Shown here: positions 23,065 through 31,828 of the stretch, piece by piece
Layout: each line of letters starts with the position of its first letter
Position numbering within the stretch: position 1 is the stretch's first letter
Assembly: GCA_012861695.1 (NCBI GenBank)
Contig: JAAOOA010000026.1
Span: forward strand, 22,314,001-22,378,000
Direction: 5' to 3'
DNA length: 64,000 bases
Origin: Trematomus loennbergii
Taxonomy: Eukaryota > Chordata > Actinopteri > Perciformes > Nototheniidae
Made by a program: the position numbers and the translations under genes
The notes under the pieces: generated by a model
Seen by the model: only the letters and a program-made list of their open reading frames with translations
Database searches by the model: none
Told to the model about the DNA's origin: nothing

Positions 23065-25276
23065 GTAGGCAACACCCGGGGAGGTCAGACTTGATCATGG
23101 TGTAGGAGGATGGCTTTTGAAAGGAAAACTACTTTTTAGATTGACAGATAAAGGAATATTTGACCACTTTTAAGATCAGTTAATGAATTCAGGAATGTGT
23201 TTTTCCCTACCTAAATATGATTGGACAGCTGATAGCACTAGCTGAATCTGTCTACTAACTTTCCACATAATAACAATGGCACCTTTCATGGCCGATGTAA
23301 AAGCACAACTTGAAGTAAGGATAACCTGCTATAACTTATACCCTTTCTTCCAAATCATTAGTGTGTACAGTGCAGGGTCATTTAAACATGTTATTGAGGA
23401 GGTTCATTTCGCACAGCAGTATGCCTCTTTGTTTTTTATCTGGTGTTTCTGGTTCGATGTCATTAACATGCCAGACAAAAGGTTAGTAAAAAAAAACGTT
23501 CACTTGATCTAGTATATCTGTGACGTCTGAGTCTGTCTTTTAAACTTGGGTTTCTTAAGGTTGCTGCTTGGACGCTATGCACGCTTGCATATAACAAGTG
23601 GACTTCTTCACCGTGGTGCCATTCATTGGTGTTTTGACTACGTATTGGTGTCTCAAGTTTAGATTTTTGGCTGTTGCAATCTTGGCTTTTTGGAATCAGA
23701 AATGACTCGAGAGGAACCAAATGCTGTACAAGACATATTTAAGGAAAACAATTGTACAATAAATGTTTTTATGAACTGAAAACACACTGTAGAAAGTGTA
23801 ATGTTCTTAGACAAAAACATGGAGAACACCAAAACACAACACTGTGGTGCGACCTGTCAATCACAAGGTGGACATGCCCTAAATCATACCCTGCTTTATA
23901 GTCTATTTGACTCTTAATGGGACCATTATTTACTAAATGAACATCATACTGTATTGAAGAAGACTTAACACTAGCAATTGAGACCATAAAGTAATGAGAA
24001 AAATGTTTACTGAGGTAATAAATCAAGTGAGAAGTGGCCTCGCAGTTCACCCCTACAGGTTAGCTGGTGTGGTAATAGAGGGACAGAGAAATATCACATT
24101 GTTCTTATTTGATCAAACAAAAAGTTTGAACAAGAAACTTTATTTGTAGGTTTTCTTTTTGTTTCTGCTGGATTCACTCCCAGATTTCCATGTTTTTCTT
24201 GGACTCCTGAGGTGTCTCCACAGGTCGATCTGGCCCACCATTATTCAATAATAATAACAGCACTAACATCCTCTTATCTCTTTCCTCTCCGGTAGAACCA
24301 TGTCGTCTCCAGAGATGTGCTGGCCGGTGCCGATGCGGGCCATCGGGGCTCAGAACCTCCTCACCATGCCGGGAGGAGTTTCCACCTCGGGTTACCTCCA
24401 CAAGAAGGGAGGCAGCCAGTTCAGCCTCATGAAATGTGAGTTCATAATGAAAGGATTACGTGTGGGTGGACAGAACATGTGAAACAACAAAGAATGATTT
24501 CATAGTTCAGTTCAGTTTCATTACACATGTGGTAGATTGTTCTCAATAGTTTTCTGTCTCTCAGGGCCTCTGAGGTACATCATCATCCACAAAGGCTGTG
24601 TGTACTACTTTAAGAGCAGTACCTCTGCCGCACCACAGGGGGCTTTTTCTCTCAACGGCTACAACAGGTGAGGGAAAATCCTTCTACTGCTCAAAGTTGG
24701 AGTGCATTCACACACACAACAAGTGTCACACGCTTGTGAGTGTTTCCTGATATGAATGTACACATGGTGGGAAACACCAGAGAGTTTGTTAATATTCAAA
24801 CCAGAATGATTGGCATCTTGTACATCTGCAGGTTTTACGTCAGCATGTTGAAAAAGGCGTTAAAGAGGAAACAAAACACATTAAATGAAATAATGACTCA
24901 ACAAGTACTTGGCCATGAGATGAGATTTCTAGCTTCAGAACTCATTCTCACTTACAAAAAAAACCTCAGTAGTAAATCTTTCAAACAATCCTAGCAGATG
25001 ACATCTTTAGTTATACATCCATTTTCTATCCCTTATACGGAGTCACGTCAATTACGTTAATTCATTGTGATATAATACCTATTCTGTTAAACACTTGAAA
25101 TGTTGCACATTTCTAAACACAACACATGTATTCTCTCCCACAGAGTGATGAGAGCAGCGGAGGAGACGACGTCCAGTAACGTGTTTCCTTTTAAGATCGT
25201 CCACTTCAGTAAGAAACACAGGACGTGGTTTTTCTCTGCAGCCGCGAGGAGGAGAGGAGGGTGAGAACACACACCA

Positions 25277-25344
<68 letters not shown>

Positions 25345-25367
25345 CACACACCCACACACACACACAC

Positions 25368-25428
<61 letters not shown>

Positions 25429-28400
25429 CAATGCACTTGTGCTCACATACGTTGTGTAGGTGTTTTTGTGTGGGTGTGTGTGTATATATATATACAATGA
25501 TATATAATATATATACAATACCACAATTGTAACACACACCAAGTCACAAACTCTTCTCATGAGCTGTACTATAATTCTTCATACTAGAGTTCTTTAAACA
25601 TATATTTTTTTCTTTTAAAGAAATGGATGCGGCTCCTGAGGAAGGAGATAGATCACTATAACGACAGAAAAGACTCTCACACTTCAAGGTAACCTTGCAA
25701 ATCTAACGTGTCACTACAGGAAGTGTTGAGCCTTAAACCAATAATAATCCACCTTAACCCTTTTTCTGTTTTCATGTATTCATAATAACATTTTATTTGT
25801 TGCCATAGTGACACAGATTCAGATGCAGACAGTTTCTACGGGACGATTGAGAAGACCATGACTATTAGACACTCTGTGGACAACGCAGAAGACAGTAAGT
25901 CCACCGTTATGAATACAGACACACACATTATACCGGTGGTTATTACACTGTTACATATTTGTTTCTGTGTGCAGATTACGGTGAGGATGATGATGACGAC
26001 GATGAGGAAGACTATCTGAGGCCAGACACTGACTATTCGCCAACGTCGACAGGTGACGCAACTGACCACAAACACACACACGCGCACACACACACACACC
26101 ACACACACATACTAGGAGTTCCTGGAAATGACAGCGACAGATAAAGGGAAATCATTTGGTTAAAGGAAGCTGTTGACAATAAAGGGAACTGCAATCAAGA
26201 GTGCACTTAAACACATTAAAACACACTTGCTAGATTTATTTTATATCTTATTGAAGCTCATATTTTTTTGTTTCAATTGTATATTTTTTTTTTAAACATC
26301 CAGGAATTTATTTTGGTTTATGTAAATATTTAGACTTTGGACTTTTGTCGGTTTAACGTGTCGGTAGTTAATGAACCTGGCACACAACATGATGTTACTT
26401 TAAAGGGACATATTTCACATTTTCAGATTCATACCTTGTATTTTGGTGTGTACTACTACATATTTACATGCCTTTATTTCCTAAAAAACACATTCATTAT
26501 TTTATACATACATGTGTGACTTTACATCCCGCACCAGAGAACCTTAGTCCACTCTGATTGGCTAGCTATACAAATAGGCTGCATCTATTGAATCTTATTC
26601 AGTGTGACTTAAAAAATGAATAACCTAGAAACCACTTAGATTTTTACCTTTTCTTCTTTTACCTCTCCAGGTCGACCTGCTGGGCCCCCCCCTCTTACCC
26701 CCTCCCCCAGTGCCAGGTTTTAGTCTCCGTAAAGACTCCATTCCAGTTTTCCACAAAGGCCTGCCTCCTCCCATCCGCCCGTACACAGAAACCCCACCAG
26801 CCCGCTCCCCAAAAAACCCCGCCCCTGCCCCGCCTGCCTCCATACTGAAGGACCCCAACAGAGGACCGCCCCCTCCTCCCCTACGCCCCCCACCTGGAAA
26901 AGTCCTCCACCGCCCCTCCTCCTCCGCCCCCCAACGCAAAGAGAACCATTCAGGGCAGGACGGCTTCTGGGTCAGTCCGGGCCCGACAAGAGAGACAGGA
27001 GGTCGATGCCGGGGGTAACCATCCAAACCCCCGCCACTCTACCCATCTGCAACCAATTTGACTCCTTGATGGGCCTTAACGGTCCCGCCCACCGCACCTT
27101 TAAGAAGCCGAGCCCACCTCCTCAGTCCAATATAGGCCTCAGACTGCGATGCTGGACTCTCCGTCCCTCAGCAAGACCTTCTCCAGTCACCCACCTCCGC
27201 CTAATCACCATCCCATCTCTCCTCTACTTAAAACTGGACAATTTACTAAGCCGGAGATACCTAAACCCCCTCCGCCAACACTTAAACCCCCTCCGCCAAC
27301 ACTTAAACCCCCTCCGCCAACACTTAAACCCCCACTGCCTGCAGCCAAGAACAAGCAGCAGGGGACCAAAATTCAGTAAGTCGGACTCACAAGCACAAAA
27401 CATTCAACACAGAATCTCTGAAATGAACAAATAAATTCATCTGGTTCAGGGTAACTCACTAAGATGTCCTTTCCCCCAGAAGAGCATCTCCAGACGGCCA
27501 GAGCTTCCGGTCTTCCGGCGATGAGGCGCCCTCAGAGTTCAGGAGGAAACTAGACTCGAGCAAACACAGCGGAGGATGTGAATCTGACGATGACTACGAA
27601 AACGTAAGGATAGTTCACAATACAGGACTTTAGCCTTGATTCTGCTCTAACAAATCACCATCAAACACTACCTTGAATCGTTAAAGGTTTACACATAGAT
27701 AGACAAGCTATTCATCTTAGACACATCACAAATACCTACCAGGCTGCCTGTCGGGAGCTACAGTACATTCAATGAGAAAAGCTGTATTTAATTGCACAAT
27801 ATGAATACTGAAATTGCATAGAAAACTGAATTTGATAAGGATCATTCGAACGATCAAATACAGTCAACTCACTATATCTCCACAGTTCTTGAAATTCCAA
27901 TTCAGAAAAAAAAAAAATTAAACGTTTTTCTTGTGTCTGCCAGTTTGGTTTCTATCTAACAAACTATCAAAAAGTGCATGCCAGTGTTCTTTGAATCTGC
28001 ACTTCCTCAATTACCACTAGTGTGTCTAGTAAATTACATTGAATGGCAAGAACTGAAACTGACTGTGAAAACTCAATGTGAAAGTATATAATTGTGTGTG
28101 CGTAACAATCAAACACAGTTTTAGTTTCATAATATTACACTCAGTTTCAAACAAGAAAAACTGTTCAGAATCTTTTTTTGTTATGCAATGATTCAAGTTG
28201 AGCAATTCAACTTCAAATGAAACCAAATCAAAATCAGTTTCTAGTGAGATGATGTTGAAGCACCCTGAGGAAACAGGCTTTAAAGAGTAGAGATGTGTTG
28301 AAACAGCCTCATTGCTACTCACCTCAACAAGGATGACTACACACATGGTATTAGCTCATCTCCTGTCACACTTATCTTGCGTATTTCTTCAATAGAAAAC

Positions 28401-31400
28401 GTAGTTTGGTGACTAAATATCGTCATTTGGGATTCCACAAAAACAATCATTAGACACATGTGCATTTCTCAATCTCAAGCTCTTAATTACTCCTATTTGA
28501 GCCAATATCAGTTATAAACACATAGTTACAGTGTGTTTAACTATTTGTGTGTCTCTACAGGTGCATATTCCAGACTCTGTGTTCATTGATACGACAGAAA
28601 CCAGCGTCATAGAAAAGTAAGACACTTTTTTTAATATAAAGCTGTAATATGAAATGTCCTTATTGCAAGCCAGAGCTTTTGCAGAACATGTATGCCTCCT
28701 GGTGCTTTATCTTATGTACTTATTTAATTTACATAGTATTTTGGTTATGTAGTAGTTGCTATAAATGTTGTTGTTCAATCCTTCTTATTTGGGGCACCAG
28801 TTCCCTGCAGTTCACGCGAATGCATTTTCAAAAAGAGGCTCAATATGTAGCTTTATCTGTGATGATGTGTCCTTACAACCTGTAATGTGTGTACCTGCAG
28901 TTTGTTCAGAGAGAGCGCTGTCCACCCCCAGGACGGACTGTACTGCATCAGAAACTCAGGAACAAAAACATCACAGGTAATATATAAAACGTCCCTGTTG
29001 TAGTATACTTCATGGATCAAATTATACAAAATGTTTCCTGTCCTCCACTGCAGAAACTAGAGTCGATACATATTTGAAACTCACTTTGGATCTTTTAAAA
29101 TGTGTGTTCAAGCAAACATTACATTACACTACATTAAAGGTGGGGTAGGTAAGTTTGAGAAACCGGCTCGAGATACACTTTTTGTTATATTCCATGGAAT
29201 GCTCTTAACATCCCGATAGCAATGAATATCTTAGTGCTTTGACAAAAATCCATAAAAAAATGTCATCTGTGGAAGCCGTAGTACTGTAAAAAGTATGACC
29301 AATCATTTTAGCCGGCCCGGCTAAAATAACTGGATGGCCTACCTGCCTGTCAGCCTTCCATCTGTGCACAAACTTATCTCGTGCCCTCATTGGTCATGTG
29401 CGCGTTCGTGTGTGTTGGAGGAGGGGCTCTATAAGGAAGTGGCAGATTTTCTCGCGGTTGTGTATTTTAAATTCTAGCGATCTCGAGCCGGTTTCTCCAA
29501 CTTACCTACCCCACCTTTAAGGACTTTTTTGTTATAAAATATCAGCAGTAGTGTGGATACTGACAGCTATGTATATTAAGATACCAGAAATGTTACACTA
29601 TATCAAATATATTGATATATTTCCCAGTCCTTATAAATAAAACCTAATTGAATAATTGTGCTGTGTTGTCCAGGTGCTGGTGTGTGGGATATCAGTACAG
29701 GCAAAGCCAGGAACTACAGACTGTTTCAAGAGGTAAGAGGCCTGCTGCTCTATTTCATATATATTCAACATCAACTGTTTCCATAAAATGTGAAATGTTA
29801 AACTGAAGCACTCTTTTGTGCACCAGTTAACCCTAAATTAAATACAGAGTTGAACACCTGATCAAATATATGTTAAAGGTCTTGAAACTGCTGTCTTCTG
29901 TGATTGTATTATTCTGTTAAGTTTCCAAATATTCCCTTTATGTTTGTGTTAAGTATTTGTCTATGTTGATTTTTTAAACAAAGCCGCTGTGATGCAAGAA
30001 AAGAAAAGACTTAATCTGATAATTCAAGAGTAGGTTTAGATAAGATTTACCATATGATCCCGATTTTGGAAGTTGTTTTGTCACAGCAGCATGAAAACAA
30101 GGCATTGTGCAAGGAATACAAATCAAATAAAATAGAACATTAACATAAATATATATACATATCAACATTGAAATATATATATTTTTCATTTTTCATTTAA
30201 TCATTGAGCAGGGACAATGCACATTAATGAACATTTAAAACAAAAAATGCAAATAGTGTAAATATGCCGGCTTGGAGCTAATTTCCACCCGCAGTCCCTC
30301 ACATAAAACATTTAAGAACATGACAATTATACACATAGCAAAGACAAATACATGATATGCAAAAGTGCAAAAAGCAAGAGCAGCACACACAAGTATTTAC
30401 CACATGGTGATACAATATAGCAGCAACGACATATAAAGTGCAAGAGAAGATACAAGAGATACCTAAAGTGCAAGAGGAGATACCCCTGTGTTAAAGTGCA
30501 TTTAGCGGTGATTGCACGTCTGTTTGTTTCTTAAACATTCTTTGAGTTGACCTTTAAAGCTATTGAGAGTGGGACAATCCCGTATCTCAGTTGGGAGGCT
30601 ATTCCACAATGAGCTACCTTTAACGGAGAGGACATTTTGTCCAAAAGTGGTCCGTCTACGGTGGACTTCACAGTCTCCTCTGGTTTCTGACCTAGTGCAG
30701 CGTCCAGTGTGTTTTTTGTGGATGAATTCCCCTAAGGGAGGGGGGGGGGGCAGTCCATGTAAACATTTATTTAAAAAAGCACATACTTTAAAAGACTTAC
30801 AATTGTCAAAACTCAAGAAATTGTGTTTTTCAAGGATGGTACAGTGGTGGTATGAATTAGGCTTTCTGTCAAACACCTGATAGCTCTCTTGTACAGCTGT
30901 TCTATTGGTTTCAGGTTTGTGGCACAAGCTAACGACCAGTTTGTCAAAACACTATTCAATGTGGGATAGAATCATACAGTAGAATATCTTTATTGAATGC
31001 ACAATATAAATATAATGAATGTGTTAGTTTTACACTATTATAGACCAACCTAATACAAAAAATGTAAACATTGGATACCTTATAATATGAGTAATTAAGG
31101 TTTAAAGGTCACCTACTGTATTGTGCAAAATCCACTTCTTCATGTCTTGTCTACATCAACATGTGTCCCCTCTGTGTAAAGAGATTCTGGAAGTTTCAGG
31201 AAGAAAGATTCTCTCTCTTTTGTCCTGATCCATTTATATAAAAACCTGCCTGAAAATGAGCTGATCAGATTTTGCCCACTTTATGATGTCATAACATTTT
31301 TCTGGCTTGTGTAACCATTAGCCAATCACCAACCAAGGTAACCCCCCCCCCACACCTTATCACCTGAATCTCCTCCTAGAGCACCATTGTGTTCTTTGTA

Positions 31401-31828
31401 ACCAAATATCTCTCAGAGGGGCGTGGGGAGGGGCTCCTTATTTTCATCTAAAGTAACAGACAGAGAATCAGCACTTTTGAAACAGGGCTGAAACAGAGGG
31501 GATTATGGGTAATGCTGCAATGATCTGTTTGGTATTTGGAGCCAAACACTTCAGAGACATGTTTTGTATATATCTGAGACCTATAATATATTGATGAAAA
31601 ACAGTATAATAGGGGACCTTTAAATAATGCAGAATAATAATGTGACATTCATAGTATTAAGTCTCCTGTTCACTGTGGGTGTTTTTCCAGGAGGACAGCG
31701 TGTACCTGGACTCTGAAGCCCCCTTCCCCACTCTGTCAGCACTGATCGAACACTACTACAGCCACCCCCTGCCTCACCACGGCTCCCTGTGCCTGCAGAA
31801 GCCCTTCACAAAGACCCTGGGCCTCTGA
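22961..31828 (+). CDS. sh3bp2: SH3 domain-binding protein 2, complete gene in 13 coding exons
   Basis: Cytoplasmic adaptor of the SH3BP2/3BP2 family, which links Syk, Abl, Src, Vav and PLC-gamma signalling in blood and bone cells (family knowledge). Seen here: an N-terminus containing [19 protein letters not shown]; a PH domain at about residues 31-133, counted from the exon 2 ATG; an acidic run ([10 protein letters not shown]) near 172-182; a proline-rich segment at about 197-431; RASPDGQSF at 433-441, matching the tankyrase-binding hexapeptide region of human SH3BP2; and a C-terminal SH2 domain at about 481-578 with the phosphotyrosine-pocket Arg in GLYCIRNS. All introns are GT-AG and phases match. 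Raw exons 4, 8 and 12 carry apparent one-base indels. Allowing for them gives 1,749 nt (582 codons plus stop) from the exon 2 ATG, against 561 residues in human. An in-frame ATG in exon 1 would add 36 residues. Identity is very secure; the exact proline-rich sequence is not. Confidence 0.95.
23841..24046 (-). repeat. dispersed fish repeat in sh3bp2 intron 1
   Basis: The stretch gcgacctgtcaatcacaagg through tagcaattgagaccataaag to tttactgaggtaataaatca, then caagtgagaagt, resembles a repeat common in fish genomes. This is recall and cannot be checked here. The ORF on the minus strand has no known similarity. Confidence 0.5.
24296..24435 (+). CDS. sh3bp2: sh3bp2 exon 2, conserved start and beginning of the PH domain
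   Basis: The acceptor is ggtag and the canonical family start ATG is at 24300 (context aaccATGt). The encoded peptide begins [20 protein letters not shown] and ends in the first PH strand ([16 protein letters not shown]). The donor at 24436 (gtgag) splits a Trp codon that the next exon completes. Confidence 0.94.
24565..24667 (+). CDS. sh3bp2: sh3bp2 exon 3, PH domain
   Basis: It follows a ctctcag acceptor and completes Trp, then reads [19 protein letters not shown], almost the mammalian PH-domain sequence, and ends [10 protein letters not shown]. The donor gtgagg is at 24668. Phase 2 in and phase 2 out. Confidence 0.95.
25144..25260 (+). CDS. sh3bp2: sh3bp2 exon 4, PH domain, apparent 1-nt deletion
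   Basis: Reads [20 protein letters not shown] and then [11 protein letters not shown], a conserved PH-domain core. At about 25236-25247 the frame slips: the expected Glu-rich stretch (SxEEERR) appears only one frame over, and the raw frame meets a stop soon after splicing to exon 5. The exon is 117 nt where 118 would fit its flanking phases. The donor gtgag is at 25261, beside a long CGCA/CA repeat. Confidence 0.9.
25268..25424. repeat. (GCAC)n followed by (CA)n at the start of sh3bp2 intron 4
   Basis: About 14 units of gcac/acgc are followed by about 90 bp of CA repeat. The block starts only about 8 bases after the exon 4 donor. Confidence 0.95.
25621..25688 (+). CDS. sh3bp2: sh3bp2 exon 5, end of the PH domain
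   Basis: The acceptor is ttttaaag. Encodes [20 protein letters not shown], the C-terminal PH helix (WMxLLRxEI in mammals). Donor gtaacc at 25689. Phase 0 in, phase 2 out. Confidence 0.93.
25809..25894 (+). CDS. sh3bp2: sh3bp2 exon 6, linker with [12 protein letters not shown]
   Basis: Encodes a Ser/Asp-rich linker ([18 protein letters not shown]), matching the mammalian SSDTDSFYG linker just after the PH domain, and ends DNAED. The SFYG tyrosine is conserved. Acceptor catag, donor gtaag at 25895. Confidence 0.92.
25975..26052 (+). CDS. sh3bp2: sh3bp2 exon 7, acidic linker
   Basis: Encodes [20 protein letters not shown] and then YSPTSTG. This parallels the mammalian NEDYEHDDEDDSYLEPDSP segment, including a DYL tyrosine in an acidic context, a plausible kinase site by analogy. 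Donor gtgac at 26053; the following intron opens into a CA-rich repeat. Confidence 0.92.
26069..26108. repeat. (CA)n microsatellite in sh3bp2 intron 7
   Basis: Short interrupted CA repeat containing cgcgc, directly downstream of the exon 7 donor. Confidence 0.9.
26671..27375 (+). CDS. sh3bp2: sh3bp2 exon 8, long proline-rich exon with three apparent frame shifts
   Basis: The 705-nt exon encodes the SH3-ligand region. Segments include [68 protein letters not shown] and three KPPPPTL heptads. No single frame reads through. The best coding frame changes at C8 26685-26692 (+1), near 26975-26985 (-1) and near 27120-27150 (-1). The net -1 restores 706 nt, which fits the flanking phases exactly. 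The first and last segments join correctly to exons 7 and 9, so the exon is real although the raw sequence is broken. Donor gtaagt at 27376. Confidence 0.85.
27263..27325 (+). repeat. coding 21-bp tandem repeat, three perfect copies
   Basis: Unit aaaccccctccgccaacact plus t, at 27263-27283, 27284-27304 and 27305-27325, then a degenerate fourth start (aaacccccact). In the sh3bp2 frame each unit encodes KPPPPTL, a PxxP-type SH3-ligand core. Confidence 0.95.
27480..27603 (+). CDS. sh3bp2: sh3bp2 exon 9, tankyrase-type RxxPDG motif
   Basis: Begins [20 protein letters not shown] and ends CESDDDYEN. The hexapeptide RASPDG (27481-27498) aligns with human RSPPDG, the tankyrase-binding degron and cherubism hotspot (family knowledge). 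The key Arg, Pro, Asp and Gly are kept. The SDDDYEN end matches the mammalian DSDEDYEKV stretch. Donor gtaagg at 27604, phase 0. Confidence 0.94.
28561..28616 (+). CDS. sh3bp2: sh3bp2 exon 10, linker before SH2
   Basis: Encodes [19 protein letters not shown], matching the mammalian VPLPNSVFVNTTESCEVE segment. Acceptor ctctacag, donor gtaag at 28617, phase 2 out. Confidence 0.93.
28901..28976 (+). CDS. sh3bp2: sh3bp2 exon 11, SH2 domain start
   Basis: Encodes [20 protein letters not shown] then [13 protein letters not shown] contains the SH2 strand-B arginine that binds phosphotyrosine. Acceptor cctgcag, donor gtaata at 28977, phase 0 out. Confidence 0.94.
29134..29520. mobile_element. MITE with TTAA ends in sh3bp2 intron 11
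   Basis: The 387-bp element begins ttaaaggtggggtaggtaag and ends cttacctaccccacctttaa, a perfect 20-bp inverted pair that continues partially (aaccggctcgaga / tctcgagccggtt). No coding capacity. Confidence 0.88.
29674..29732 (+). CDS. sh3bp2: sh3bp2 exon 12, SH2 domain, apparent 1-nt deletion
   Basis: The family sequence VLVVWD...NYRLFQE is visible only if one base is allowed for in the G/T run at about 29678-29687. Downstream the other frame reads [16 protein letters not shown]. The raw length is 59 nt where 60 would fit phase 0 at both ends. Acceptor tgtccag, donor gtaag at 29733. Confidence 0.89.
30180..30950 (-). mobile_element. 5'-truncated non-LTR retrotransposon (LINE), 3' end, antisense in sh3bp2 intron 12
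   Basis: The minus-strand ORF 30502-30927 ends with [20 protein letters not shown], the kind of sequence that ends reverse-transcriptase ORFs of many vertebrate LINEs (SLWNSLPxxIR...SFKxxLK). Upstream it reads [20 protein letters not shown], also typical. Downstream on the minus strand an AT-rich 3' UTR ends near 30180 with atgaaaaatgaaaaat. The RT catalytic core and endonuclease are absent, so it is dead on arrival. Confidence 0.8.
31102..31623 (-). mobile_element. family A transposon copy 2, uninterrupted, in sh3bp2 intron 12
   Basis: 522 bp bounded by ttaa, with ends ttaaaggtcaccta and taggggacctttaa. In reverse orientation it matches 34437-35563 along both flanks (cccctctgtttcagccctgt, ctctaggaggagattcaggt). 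It serves as the empty-site reference for that copy. Confidence 0.82.
31691..31828 (+). CDS. sh3bp2: sh3bp2 exon 13, SH2 domain end and stop codon
   Basis: Encodes [20 protein letters not shown] then [19 protein letters not shown] and ends TKTLGL before TGA at 31826-31828. It matches the C-terminal SH2 half (FYLEGE...VEHYHTHVLP in human). The terminal tail is short and lacks the human GYTGPR ending. Confidence 0.94.
   Translation, partial: EDSVYLDSEAPFPTLSALIEHYYSHPLPHHGSLCLQKPFTKTLGL

Noticed and set aside
22961..31828. sh3bp2 as a pseudogene because of frame shifts
   Set aside because: All 12 introns keep GT-AG ends and correct phases, functional residues are conserved, and vldlr next door shows the same kind of indels, so consensus error is the simpler explanation.
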